From contig NC_058499.1 in NCBI RefSeq assembly GCF_020382885.2, positions 6,805,872-6,869,871 of the forward strand: a DNA stretch of 64,000 nt, given 5' to 3'. A model generated the notes under the pieces. The model searched no databases, was not told the DNA's origin, and was given only the letters and a program-made list of their open reading frames with translations. Numbering within the stretch: position 1 is the stretch's first letter; each line of letters opens with the position of its first letter. The translations under genes and the position numbers were made by a program. This DNA is from Scatophagus argus. Its lineage: Eukaryota; Chordata; Actinopteri; Scatophagidae. Positions 12,353 to 25,266 of this stretch are shown one piece after another.

Positions 12353-14750
12353 CCCAGCTATGTTCATCAACAGTTTGAGTGCCGATAGGTCAGAATTAAA
12401 TTAAAACTACCCAAGTTATTGTTAAAACCTGACTGAAATTTACATACAGTATACCAGTGTGAACTAGTGTCGGTTTTGTAACATTCACAGGCGTAAAAAC
12501 AAACCAGCACTGTCACCGGCGACTTGGTCTTGCAAATGTCAGCAGAACTTGTGCTGTAAGAAACATGACGTATCTGAAATACTTTTCTTCTCTGCTCCGC
12601 CGATTCCTGATGTGACATGGCAGCCAGAGTGTTTGTGTCTCCCCTGAGTACAGTGCATACCTGGGTCAATATGCACATGATGCCATGGATCAATCAGGTC
12701 ACGCGCATCAGTGAAAGGTGACTCAGGGGGCAACCTGACAGCTTCCTCAATTATGTTGATAAAGTGTCAAAATGTCAGGAATCACACAGACAGACACGCA
12801 CACTGCTGTGACAGAAATTCTCAGTCACACCACAGATGAAGTGATAGAGAATCATTGTGGAGGGGGGTGGAGGTGGAGGCTATGAACATATGGCCGTGTC
12901 ATCTTGACGCTACACGTTTGCCTGCTGACTGTTTGAGCGAGAGGTGCTCCTGTGGCGCACTGTGGGCAGTGGACTGTCTCGACCGGCGGGTGATGCAGGA
13001 CACTTGCAGCAGGAGGAGGGAGCTCTGATAAGGGGCCAGTTTCTGTGAAAGGGAGCTTGGGCCGACAGGAAGGCCTCCAGCAGATTGTGTGGGGACTGGG
13101 CTGTATGATGTTCAGCCAGAAGGAAGTATGCACAGGAGTGATATAATGTGTCCTCAGAGTGTATGTTTGTGGGTCTGCATGTGGACTTGGTGAGGGTATG
13201 GAGGAAATAACTGAAACTGCTCATAGCTAGTCATTTTAGATTTTGTGACCAACAACATCAGTTGGTCTAAATCCATTTTTAAATTCATATTGCATGTGTA
13301 CTTCATGTGAACCAAAAAATATATACGTGAAAATAAACATGAAACCATCACAAAGCCATAAAAAGATCATTTTATCCGTCACAGAAAAGAGCTGTGATGA
13401 AATTCTTGCCAAGATTTCTGTTTTTATGTGGATTGCTCACCCGCAGTGCAAGATAGTAAATATTACACATTTTCCTTACAAGTCTTATGAAATATTGAGT
13501 GGCTTGAAATGTACTCGGGAAATGAGGTCATGATAAATGAATGCAAAGCAGGGAAGCTGTGCAGATTGTTTGCACTTAGTCACAAGATAATGGCTCTGAT
13601 GGCTGTACATCCGATGGCGAGTATACTGACGTCTTTCATACCGTAAGCACTTCAGTCATTTTCGGCAGCGGCTGGACAAAGGTGAGAGGTTTACCTCCAC
13701 ATGTGTGCCCTCTCTGTGGACTTGAGATTTTGTAGGAGTCCCACTGAGGTGCAGGGTTATATTCATGACAAGCTCCTAGCTTGAACTGTCTTCCATGCAG
13801 CTGAGATTATTAATAATACAAATGGTTGTCAGCCTGGAAGTGTTCATCACCTCTATCATACCTGTACCCTCTAACAGATGGAATTGAAATTATCTGTTCT
13901 AGTTCCCTTTACTGTTTCTGTTAAATGTTCCTCCCCCCACTGAGAGATTCAGATGATAGGAGTTATTCTGTCTAGTGTGGCCTTCCGCCTTTTTCAAACG
14001 CTCCGGGAGATTTCTTTGAATCTTTTTAGGAGATTCCATAAATGTAGAGGATCAGCTTACACGGTCCACCATTAAACCTGCAGGGTATTTGATACAGATG
14101 TGACTTCCAAGCTTCAAAAATGAGATTTGAGCTTAGCTTTGTATTATATAGTCCAAGTGTAAGGAAATGACTTTTTGAAAAGGCTTGTCTGTATTTCTTT
14201 TCCTTTTTCCTCCCTGAGTTTCCTTTCTCTCCTCCAGCACAGCCCTCTGGAGCTGGGTTATCTTTTTATTACAGTGAAGGTTTTAAAATGAATTTAGGTT
14301 CTTATGCAAAATGTAGCCCAGCTATGAATTAGTGTCCTGCAGCTGATGCTGTATGGTCCCATGGCAATAAAGTGAGTGAATGTTGTTGTCAAGCTATTCT
14401 CGGGGGCCTTGCTTAAGCGCACTAGATAGAGGTCAGAGGAGGCATGGGGAATAGTGCAAATCCCTGCAAGTCTTTGCATGTCCTCTTCTCTTCAGAGGGA
14501 TGCTGCTAATAGAGACTGGCATCCTGCTGCTTTCAAATGACTCGACCAATCATCAAATGCCACCTTTGGACATTAAGGTGCAGTTTTTGATTTTGCTTTG
14601 ATTAAATTCAAAAAGTCAGAAAGGAAGAGGAAAATTCAACTTGGCCATTTCATTCCCCAAGTGTGGTGTATGAAAAGTGGACCTCTGTTAGGGGGAGGCT
14701 GTTAAGGACACCCCACCTCCACCCTTTCATGTGACTGTCACATGCTTGAC

Positions 14751-14794
14751 AAAAAAAAATAAAATAAAATAAATGATAAAATAATAATAAAATA
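14751..14794. repeat. A-rich (AAAAT)n simple repeat
   Basis: Nine A's followed by AAAAT/AAT units. Confidence 0.9.
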
Positions 14795-15913
14795 GAAATC
14801 AGGCACAGCATCAGCTCCCTGTTAGCCAATCCCCTGACGGGTGGCTGTCCGCATGCTTTCCCTCATTCAGGGAAGTGTGTCCTCCTAATTGCCTTGAAGG
14901 TAGTGTTGCTTGTTGAAAAGCTGTAAACCCCATCTTGAAAGCAATGGGGTGTCACTTAACATCAGCAATTACAAGACTCAATCATAAACTGCTCAGCCAT
15001 CTGAAAAATATTAGGATAATCATTTTCTCCTCCTCCAAACACAAACAAACCCAGTGAAGAGACTAATATGCTGCTGAACAGGCGATCGCTTTTATGGCTT
15101 TTTTCGTTTTTGATTACTTGTTCTTCTGAGCTGAGCAGCTCCATTTCTCACCAAAATCAACGTCTGGAGGGAATTACAAAGTGCGATCGTAGGCATATTT
15201 ACACACACAGAATTCATTGTTGCAGAATATGACTTTAAATGGCATTTTTAGATCAAATTGTTTTGGTGGATGGATTTTATGAGACCGTGTTTGTGTCAGG
15301 AGTAAAACCCCCAAGTCAACTTTTCCAACTTTGAGCTGTTTCAACTTTCATACCGCACAAGAAGTGGAAAGGCTCTCTGACAGGTTTTGAGTCATACCTC
15401 CACTGGTGTTTTCTGTGAATCAGTCGTACGTCTAATCAATGACATCTCCTACTGCATGTGAAGTGACAGATTGGTCCTGGCATCACACTGAAATAGCTTT
15501 GCTCTCTCAGCGTCACTCTGTGCAACGATCAGACTTTTGCTACTGACATCGTGTTGCCAAAGACTCAGGTCAGCAATGGTGTTGCTTTTTCTACCCCACC
15601 ATCATCTCACCATTATCATATAATTACTGACATTTGTGGTGTCAAAACAACAAGAACATCGACTGTTCATCTTCCCTCAGAGCACTCTGTGTGCATTGTT
15701 GTTCAACTTCCATTTAGAAATTAGATACTGTTCATTACAGAGAAAAGGACAGTTGATAGGAGGGCAATAATACACAGATTAGCCAGTCAACAGGAAAATA
15801 TCAACACTTTTTTAAAAGCACCAAACACTCAGCAGCACCAACTTCCCATATGTGAAGATGTGCTGCTTTGCCTTATAACATCACATTAAATATATGTGGA
15901 GTGTGAGTGGGGC

Positions 15914-15932
15914 AAAAAAAAAAAAAAAAAAA
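15914..15932. repeat. Poly-A run (19 A)
   Basis: Nineteen uninterrupted A residues, with no SINE body in front of it. Confidence 0.9.
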
Positions 15933-18900
15933 GGCAATTAAAAATGTCACATTTGGCTCAGAGAAACTGCATCAGGCATTTTCATCATATGATAATCTGT
16001 GCAGTATATGATTAATACATGTAAAAATGACCAGACAGAGAAATAATTGTTAGTCACAGCCCAAATATTTATTTGAATAAAATGCTTGGATTCAAAGATA
16101 AAATTTCAGAATTTGAAATGACAAAATTGTAAATATGTATATTAACTGATGTATTATAACATATTACACAATATATTATAAAGTATATTGCACTAAGTAC
16201 AAACTTTTACAGACTGGACCCTCAACAGAGAAATAAAGTAAGTATGGATTTTCTCTCAAATAGCATTAACTTTATGGGTCTTAAATATTAAATACTAGGG
16301 AAAAGTTGTCTCTAAATGGTCTGTGGTGTGCAAGAGTTATAGAGGTGACACAAGTCTGGAAACTGTGATGTGGGACCCAGTGCCTGAGGAGGGGATTTAA
16401 TTAAAGGAGGTCTATATCATTTTGAAAAGACAAAAAGCTACAAAACTTTGATAACTCAAATGACTTTGTCCTCAAAGACAACCACTTTTATGGGCAAATT
16501 CTCCTAATTTATAAAAGGATCCCTCCTAAATCATATCATACCTTCCAGCAGTGCCAGCAGCCAGTGGTGAGCAGTCTGTGTCCATTGTTTTAGACAATGA
16601 TAGATAAATCATTTTGGAACAAAGCTCTTCAGATGTTTCTTGTACAACATATTCAGAGCGTGAAGAAGCCAAGAGAAAAGTCAGAAGGCGCAGAACAGCT
16701 CAGTAAATTATTTACAAGCTGTCAATAGTATATCTGCTCTTTTCATCCTTGCCTGTGTGTAAACAAGAAAGCTTGAGAGCACTGACACCTATCGTGATAC
16801 TGCACTCTGAAGCCTCAGTGGGGGAGACAAACTGTCAGTCAAACTGACAGACACTGATGAAACTGGAGGTCCATGTAAATTTTGTATGAGGTTTTGGGGA
16901 AAAAGCTTTCGACTTGAATTTGCTGGAATATCAGAGAGATGTCTAATATGAAAACCCATTTTTGGCTTAACCAAAATAAAGCTTCTGTCATCACAGTCAT
17001 GGTCATCAACATGGCCCAGATACTGTTACTGCTGTCATAAAGCTAGCTTTTATTTGTTGTACATTATTAACAGCTCTTCACTTCGACAGTAACCCTGTCT
17101 TTTGCTGTCTATGATGCCTTCACTGTTGATTTGGTGCATGATAACCAGTGAGAAAACAATGAAGCCATTCTCAGCGCAGAACATCATGTGTTTTTGTGTT
17201 TTATGTGTTTTTGAATCTTTTACATTTTGCAAACCCCCTATATAGTTCAAAAAAGGAGCTAACCTGAAATTAAGTCAGATGCCGTATTTTACAGAGAGGA
17301 ACACTTTAAGAACTTTCTGCTTCACCTCTCATAAACCTTTTGTAGCTCAGGCTTCTACGTCCACGTCATTGAACCGATGCCTTCTGCAATGTGGTGCTAC
17401 AAATTAAAACCAGAGAAGCAGTGCAGCACAGGCCATCCAAGACATCCTACTGAAATACAACTCATTCTGGCATTAATGCAAAAATGTTTAACAGCAACAT
17501 TAAGCTGCAAATCTTTGTGGCAAGAGGCTTTTGTTACGGCTGCCCGTGTCAAATCTAACACACCTGGACGTCTGGCTCCTCACGCCACAGACGGTGATTC
17601 ACAGCTCTCTGACTTGTCTCTCTGAGAGGAAAAATAGTTCTAACGTTTGATGAACTGACCTCCTTTATCAGATTTTGACCACAGGGACGCATTGTAGAGC
17701 AGATGAACGGTGCACTGCCAAATTAAATTTTAAGTGGCAGCAATAAGGATCTCAAAATGCTCATTTATGTCTCAAAGCATGTCTGAGAATTAAGTGAAAA
17801 TGGTCTCTGCCTTGATCATTTCTTTCTGAATAAATCATCAATCATTCATCGTCTGTTATGCACAAAATTTGTTTAATAAATTTAGAAACACTGTCCAAAA
17901 AAAAAAAAACAGTTTTAAAGCATTTATGAGCTCTTGTTGGCTCAGCTTACAAGAACTAAGAGGTTCAAAAAGTCTTTTACAATAACTATTTCACCGACAG
18001 ACTCTTTATTTATTTCTAAAGTTTATCCAACCCAATTGTGTGGACGAATAAATGAGTATTCAGAAAACACTCTGCACACAGCATGTGAGCAAACAGGACT
18101 TAAACAAAAGTTCAAATTGTTATTACTTTATCAGGTAGATGAAGTCTGGAGGACGCCTGAGATACAAAATGACCTCTCGACCTGAACATTTTTGACCACT
18201 TCCAAGAAATCCAATTAGGCTTTGCCAGCCTTGCAATGTATCATCTCCAGTTTCTGTTTATCTGCTCTAAGCCTCAGTGCTTTTCAGATTTCCCACACAG
18301 ACTTCAGTGTCACCACCTTCCTGTTAGCCAAAACCTTAATATAAATAATGTCCAACGTTAGTCTGATGTGAGTAATTCCGCTTTCATTTCTGTTTTATCA
18401 CGCAATCTTTCAACATGCTTTTACACTTTCAAGTAGTGGCCTGTCTCAACAACACCTTGTCAGGTGACTGGACACCATCTTTCTCAATTACTAATTGCTT
18501 ATGGAGGAACAAATTAGTTTTACAAAGTCTGACAAAATACCACAATTTAAAAACCTTTTTTGCAGAAGTGCTTTGTTAGAGGTTAGAGAGTGTTGAATTA
18601 GGGTTACCTGTCCATGGATCCATTCTGCTAATGTTGCTAAAAATGCTCCCACTACTAAAAATGCTTTGACTGCACTTAACACTTAAGTTGAAACTTACTG
18701 TAATAAGCCTGAAAGCTATACAAAAAATGTTAACTAAATCTCATGACATCCTCAGGTAGTATTTACTGAAGACCTAAATAAATTATACACCATCAGCTGC
18801 AGTCCTGTTTCTAGGTATTCTCATAGCCTCATTTTGATTGTCCCTTTAATTTTTCATTAATGTAACAAGCTGCGTCTGTAATAGAGAGTAATTAGGATGT

Positions 18901-19462
18901 AAAGACAATAATAATTTCATTTATACAAACATAAACATCCACTGAGGCTTTAAAGGAACACAAGGCCTTCCACATGAAGGGCTGTCAGTACAGCACATTA
19001 CTATTTATATACTGTTTATATTTGAGGCTTTTAGAGACGCGTTTATCCGGAGGAACTTAAAATGAGTCAGTATGTAAGTGACGCAGCCACAAAATGCAGC
19101 ACAGTTGCTGTGGGGACCAGATCTCTCAAACTTCCTCTGTAACTACAACACTGTCACCACACTGCAGTCTTTCCTGTACAGATTTATAGGTATCAGGAAC
19201 TTGTTAAACACATCGTCACCAACTTCATTACAATGTGAACCTTTAACTCTCTGCAGTGTTTCCCCTTGGACTGAGTTGTAGCAGAGGTGAAGCATTTGTG
19301 CATTATTATTTTTTTAATTTTTTTTGCATGTGTGCAAAGCGGGCATCACTTCTCATCCTTCTTTTGCTGAGCAAGGCTTTTAAACTCACCTGAAAACTCA
19401 AACATGTGATTTGACAAACAAGCTATGAATTTAAGTGTGCTCACCTGTTTTATTCACAAGTA

Positions 19463-20052
19463 CACTATATAGACAAAAAGTATTGGGACCTCCACCAACT
19501 CTTTATTATTGGATCCATGGGTGGTACAGGACTGTTTATCAGGGTTTGCGCTCGGCCCCTGACTTCCAGTGAAGGGAAATCTTAATGCTTCAGCATACCA
19601 AGACATTTTGGACAATGCTATGCTTCCAACTTTGGGCAAGGCCCTTTTCTATTCCAGCATGACTGTGTCCCATTGCACAAAGCAAAGCTCCATAAAGACA
19701 TGGTTGGATGAGTCTGGTGTGGAAGAACTTGACTGTCCCACACAGAGTCCTGACCTCAACCCCATCCAACACCTTTGGGATGCACTGGAATGAAGATCTC
19801 AAGCTTTCTTGTTTACACACAGGCCAGGCCTTTTGGTCCAACATCAGTGCCTGACCTCACAAATGCTCTACTGCATGAACGGGCAAAAATGTCCACAGAA
19901 ACACTCCAACATCTTGGCAGAAGAGTGGCAACTGTTATAGCTACAAAGGGGGGACCAACTCCATATTAATGTCTGCGTAATTAGAATACAATGTCATTAA
20001 CGTCACTGATGGTGTAATGGTTAGATGTCGCAATACTTTTGTCCATATAGTC
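19463..20052 (+). mobile_element. Tc1/mariner transposon, internally deleted, both ends present
   Basis: The element is bounded by TA on each side (19461-19462 and 20053-20054). It has terminal inverted repeats: CACTATATAGACAAAAAGTA at the left, and at the right GACTATATGGACAAAAGTAT when read inverted. The interior matches the second half of a Tc1 transposase gene in the plus frame: a segment from about 19569 translates to LTGSDA-type residues degraded around NASAYQDILDNAMLPTL. It is followed by the hallmark SPDLNPIQHLWDALE (DDE region, ending near 19793) and then by remnants of the C-terminal PDLTNALLHE and IATKGGPTPY motifs in shifted frames up to about 19969. A full-length relative is about 1.6 kb, so this 590-bp copy has lost the DNA-binding domain and most of the catalytic core. 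It cannot encode transposase but retains both ends. Confidence 0.9.
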
Positions 20053-22003
20053 TATGTTATTTGACACGGAGGTGAAGTGTCTATAGTGCAAAATAACATA
20101 ACATTAGTTTACGATATAAAGTCTCTTCTCTCTCAAGGAAAAAAACAAGAAAAAGTCAAATTCAGCGGCGGCAGTCATGTTTCAGTAGCGCCATGATACT
20201 TGTAAAAGATTCCCATCCACCATAACTTTAACTCTCATTGCGTTATTTACAAGAAATGTGACATTTTTTAGCATCACCATCAGCTTATGCTACCTAGCTA
20301 TAACTAATAAAATCAGTTAGCCTGACCATTGAAGCTGACAAAAAAAAAAAGCTGTGGACTAGAAATGAGAAGGCTGCTTTATTTAATTAACTGTAAATTT
20401 GCTGCTCTAAACTGTATATGAGATGTGCAGGAATGGAAAGCTGATCATAACTAGTCATTAGATAATTAGATATTAAATTGTTACAAAAATGAACAACAAT
20501 AGCCTACATTGCTATGCAAGTAAGGTACAGCGAGAGGAACAGATAGAGAAAGAGCAGACATCTGAGGCAAAGTTCCTGTCTGAAATTGCTGTTGATTAGA
20601 GAAGGAATAATGATCAGCACTTTAATTGTCAATCAGCGTAAGAGCCATTTGATTTGATTGCACAAAGTTGTTAAGACAGCCACTGAGTTGCAATTCTTGT
20701 GCATGTGTGTCTGCAAGTGTGTGTCTAGCTGCAAAATAAAAATCTGGACAACCTGAGGCTGTCAGTGGGGGCATGCTTATCATGACTGATGAGCTGACCT
20801 CTGACCTCAGTGTGTGTGACAGCATTGCAAGATCCTTCTGCCTATATCACAGTTGCTTGTGCACAGAACACTAAATTAGAAAGACATGTTGTCCTACTGA
20901 TGGAAAACCTGGATAAGAACATTTCATTGTAAAGTTGATTAATAAATCTCAAATCCATATCTTTATCCCAGGCTCTAATTAGAAAAAAATTAGTAAATCC
21001 TGGTTGCTTAAAGATGGTTCTGCTCTATTTATTAAAAAGGTGAAAAGTGGATAAGCATAGCATTAGAAGTTGTTGGAATTGCTAAAACTAGTCCCTGAAA
21101 GCGTATTGCAGGCTGTGCTTTAATTAGAGTTTTCAGAAAAAAAGCTGTACACTGTAAGAAATCTCAAAGCAGCTGATAAAAAGCTGCAAATCAAATAGCA
21201 GTGACTATGTGTTAGGCTGCCTTTAAAAAATGTATTGCCCCTTATAGTAATGCTTAATCCTCCGGCATAAAGAAAACACTTTGAGCTGCAGTGACTGGAA
21301 GTAAATGCAACTCAGTAGCTTGAAGCATGTCTGGTGAAACAACAAGGTGTACACACAAGACCTTCTCTACCCTATCAATATGTTCCAAGCATCCATACTA
21401 TACATCTGTATGTGCTCAGTCCCTGCTGGTCTGTCTGAACAGGTGTGTGTTGTATACATGAGTGATGACCTTGTGTGTGTCTGTCCTCTGTGTGTGTCGA
21501 CCTCAGGTCTGTTCCAGCCTGACCGTCAATCTTTCGTGGACTGATAAGAGCCTCACACCATAATGCTGAGTGACTCATGGAAGGTCATGTAATGCTGATG
21601 GCTGACAAGACCTTGGATAAATGCAATATAATCTCATGTAATTACTGTCAAATCACTGTTTCTGATTAAAACCCTTACAAAATGTCTACAGATACAGTCA
21701 TGCAAACACAATATCAAATTAGTCCTTTCTGCCTAATTAATAACGTGGAATGTACTTAATCATAACGATTATACCACAGCTACAGAAAATGCTTGTGTGT
21801 TGGATTACAGGTATCTTTGATAACTGTATGACAGGAAACCCTTAAAACATAGTTTCAGTCAGCAATTTAACCACTGTTCTAATTCAGCATACAGGGTATA
21901 TTAAACTGCAGGTAACCATAGCAACAGTACTTCTGCTTCATGCTACATTACCAGTTAATTCTCAGTGGTGAAACTGGCACACTAACTAGACACACTAGAC
22001 TCT
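20053..22003. other. Non-coding stretch
   Basis: Apart from a 10-A run near 20340 and short GT-rich segments near 20705 and 21440-21500, nothing was recognised. Confidence 0.5.
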
Positions 22004-22100
22004 TGACTTGGATAAAAGTAAAAATACCACAACAGAAAAATGCTGCGGTAAAACAAAAGCTGTGCAATATATAATGTACTCAAGTAAAAGTACATATATC
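22004..22100 (-). repeat. Teleost interspersed repeat fragment (AAGTAAAAGTAC family)
   Basis: ACTTGGATAAAAGTAAAAAT, ACCACAACAGAAAAATGCTG, GCTGTGCAATATATAATGTA and CTCAAGTAAAAGTACA follow the recalled fish repeat whose opposite end is seen at 5103-5200. Strand is given relative to that fragment and is tentative. Confidence 0.55.
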
Positions 22101-22971
22101 ATTTGCCAGAATTATCATATTTTTTTTAATTCTTCTATTAAACAAGGTCTGTTGAGAAACACACTAAATCCCTACCAGTCCAGCGTTTCTGACTCCTTGA
22201 CAAAACAAAAAAAAAAAAAGAAAACCATCACAGGATGGAAGGAAAAACTTGCTGAGGTCCTGCAATGACTCTACATTTGTCCTGCCAGCTCATTCATTCC
22301 TGGATTACTTTAAAACGGTGTCCTTGGTATTCAGCCTAAAATCAGGCAGTAAAAAGCATATGTACAAACCTTTTGTTATTCCATCCACTGTTGGGGTTTG
22401 GCTTCACAAGACAAAGTTGTGAATTCACCCAAGGATGAATCACCAACTTCAAGATCATTTGTGCAACTAGCTATATAATTATAATGGCTTACAGGAAAGA
22501 ACAGAGAACACAGAGTAGGGAACACAGAGAACAGGAAGAAGCAATTTAAGGGTGCTCAGATTTCACAATAATAATTAGACACATCTAAAAGCAACTACTG
22601 CAAACATGAAATACTTTGTGCTTGGAACAGATTTTATTTATTTAAAGCTTGCGGTGGACTAAAAGATGTTGCATGGCCATTTCCAACAATTGTGTGGTCA
22701 ATTCCTCTTGCCTGGTGGTTACATACTGCTAATCTATGTCTTCCTTCCTTTACTTTATTGCTTTCACCCTAAATTAGTGCCAAGAATCCAGTATCTCTGA
22801 AACCCCCAGCAAGGAAGACAGATGGGCGAGAGATTTATTAGCAGTAAAGATTTTGTATCTGGTTTACAAATACATTATTCTGTATGTTACATATGCGATA
22901 AAGAAATGAAATGAAATTTCACAACAGTAAAACTTCTGCCAAAAGCCCTAAAAAGAATATTTTTTTTCAGG

Positions 22972-22996
22972 TCATATGCCAAAGTCTGGCATATGA
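22972..22996. repeat. Perfect inverted repeat (10-bp arms, 5-nt loop)
   Basis: TCATATGCCA and TGGCATATGA flank AAGTC. Short; possibly incidental. Confidence 0.75.
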
Positions 22997-23240
22997 AGGT
23001 GTCTGCCTTGTTATCACATCAATGACTTGAAATAGTGATTGCTCAAAGAGCCTTATCTGTTGAACTTGAAATATTTCCTTTTCCATTTTGAATCGGGAGT
23101 TCTGTGCATTGTTTTATTTTCCCTGGGATCCAAAAAGTACTGCAAATCTAATCATAGCTCATACCTCTGCTGAGCGAACACTGACACCGTGTTTTTTGGG
23201 TTGGCCTTGAGGAAAACGAAGATTAGCTTTGATCACATGC

Positions 23241-23279
23241 GCACGCACACACACACACACACACACTCAGACACACACG
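23241..23279. repeat. (CA)n microsatellite
   Basis: About 18 CA units with two interruptions. Confidence 0.95.
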
Positions 23280-23718
23280 ACCAGACATATTGTGGCTTGT
23301 CTTTCATCTGTTCTGTTTGATTCCATCTGTCAATTCTTCAGACTTAATGCACCTCAAGGTCTGTGTTTTGTCTGTGTGCGTGTGTGTGACAGAAATAGTA
23401 TTGAATTGTGAATTAAAACTGAATCTGTTCAGCTGAAAAGGACAGGTCTCAAGTGCTCAAGTGAAGAATTTATATCGTTTCACCAATCACAACAGAGGAA
23501 TACACTGACTGGAGGTTAGATTAGCCACTTAACATCAGTGTGTAAGTATATCTGGGGCTGGAAAGTGCAGACTCATTGAAACCCTGGTGAGCACCACGTG
23601 AACAAGACGGCCTTATTCAAAAGCTGTAGGTCCTGTTGTTGAAATTACCAAACAGGTCAATATCCTCAGAGGTTGCTGTACATGTATGTAGTGGATAAAG
23701 TTAAAAATCTGTTTATTT

Positions 23719-23849
23719 CAGCGAGCAAGACTCAGTGGTACAGACTTTTAATCTAAGGGTCCAGGGTTCAAGTCCCTGTTTGTGCGTTAGTGCTTGTTAT
23801 GTGAATTTCCCCGTGTGGGACTAATAAAGGCCTGTCTTATCTTATCTTA
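23719..23849 (+). mobile_element. Short tRNA-derived SINE, second type
   Basis: The tRNA-like head begins near 23719 with an A-box-like AGACTCAGTGGTA. A B box, GGTTCAAGTCC, is at 23765-23775. A very short body runs into the tail GTGAATTTCCCCGTGTGGGA, then CTAATAAAGG and a TCTTATCTTATCTTA repeat. At about 130 bp it is compact. The tail is shared with the fragment at 9838-9889, which indicates the same LINE partner. Confidence 0.8.
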
Positions 23850-25209
23850 ACTTCTGCTTCTGAGCAGATAAATAGATGAATAAATCAATCAATGCAAACC
23901 ATAATATAACCTATGTAAAAATGATCAATGTGAAAAATGAAACCACAGCATGAAACCTTTCACACGTCCAACTGTAAACTTCAGTATCTTATCCAATGAC
24001 CTCATGTGACAAGCTTTGTGGCCTGGGATGAAACCTGTACCTGATGCCCGGTGCGTATCCCGATAATGTTATTTCCAGCAGTAGCAGTATTGTTGAGGTT
24101 TATAGCCCACTTGCTGTGTGTGCCAGAGAGAGAGAGAGGAAGAGACCACAAGGACAAAATGGCTCACGATGGCCAGCTCATTAATTTAGAATGATGAACA
24201 GACAAGTTTTTCATAAATCTTGTCAAAAAACTGATACAATCAATCAAGATTTATATACATGTTGAGGGAGAAGGACAAAATGACAGTAGTCAGACTGATA
24301 TTAGTATTACTTAGTTTTACTTCATACTTAGTAGGCTCATAACTAGCTTCCTTTGTTGAGATATTTGAGTTGTGGATGCGTGAATTAATGGTGAGTTTGA
24401 AGATTGGCGGGTTTGAATAACTGCCTGACTTTCCTTGGCATCTAAGCTTCAAAAAAGGCTGAGAGAGCCATTATGTGTGTTTCCATCTGTATGTGTATGT
24501 GTGTGTGTCCTTTTATGGTTGAGGGAAGAAGAAGAGAGGGAGAGTCAGACTGTCTTACCCTCTCTAAAGTCTTGGAAAAAGCAGACATGGTGATTTCAAT
24601 TTGATTTGTCATGAATCAAAAAACATTACCTCAGCATGACACTAGACAGACACTACACACAGGCTGTGGCCAAACACTTGGTAGCTGACTGCATGCAGGG
24701 CAGTATCCACTGCATGCTGAAAATATTACCAAGATGTCACAATAAAACCTCCACAATATCGCAAATTAAATGTTTATACGCTGTGTATAGGGTGTGCTTT
24801 TTCTGGTGTTCCAAGTAGAGACCCTGAGCCAATCCTCAATCGGTATCAGCCCCGATCCAGGCATATTTTAATGGATTATTATAGGCCAAAATAACATCAG
24901 TGAAATCCTTTCATTACTGCACTGCACTGTTGAGTTGTATCCACCTCAGTTTCAGCTCCTTTATGAGCCAGGCTGCAGAGTCTCACTGCCTATGTGAGAT
25001 ACAATTGGAATTTGTGAACGTGTAAAATTATTTGGGCACACATTATTTGTCACTGAGGGTGGCACAGAGGTCAGCAAAAAATATACAGCTATGTTCGACT
25101 ACAACAATCTTTTCTCTGTCTAACTTCTTTCTTATTAACAAAGCGCAAAAAATTGACGGCTGACGGCTTGTCTCTTCTCATTCTTATTCATTCCTACTTT
25201 TTGTGTTGT
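23850..25209. other. Non-coding stretch
   Basis: It holds an AG run (24124-24140), a GT run (24488-24508) and, at about 24838-24895, a segment (CAATCGGTATCAGCCCCGAT) that resembles a fish hAT-type repeat; that identification is weak. Confidence 0.4.
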
Positions 25210-25266
25210 TTCAGCTTCTCAAATCTGAATATTTGGTGGTTTTATCTGTGTTTTAGGATAATGAAG
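25210..25266 (-). repeat. MITE-like repeat fragment
   Basis: TTCAGCTTCTCAAATCTGAA, TATTTGGTGGTTTTATCTGT and TTTTAGGATAATGAAGTG match the middle of the repeat seen at 7.7 and 11.7 kb. The rest is not recognisable. Confidence 0.5.

Larger units (their letters stand above)
12353..19462. other. Non-coding stretch, 7 kb
   Basis: No exon, RNA or mobile element recognised beyond an AT-rich simple repeat (14751-14794) and an A-run (15914-15932). The part at roughly 14.0-14.6 kb is less repetitive and could hold conserved regulatory DNA, but only an alignment to other fish could say so. Confidence 0.45.
22101..23718. other. Non-coding stretch with CA microsatellite
   Basis: No gene recognised. It contains an A-run (22207-22219), a perfect 10-bp hairpin (22972-22996) and a CA array (23241-23279). 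Confidence 0.5.

Noticed and set aside
19569-19969. Short frames as a host gene
   Set aside because: They are remnants of a Tc1 transposase inside a bounded transposon.
24838-24895. hAT-type repeat with CGGTATCAGCCCCGATC
   Set aside because: Only a short match to a remembered motif; too weak to annotate separately.
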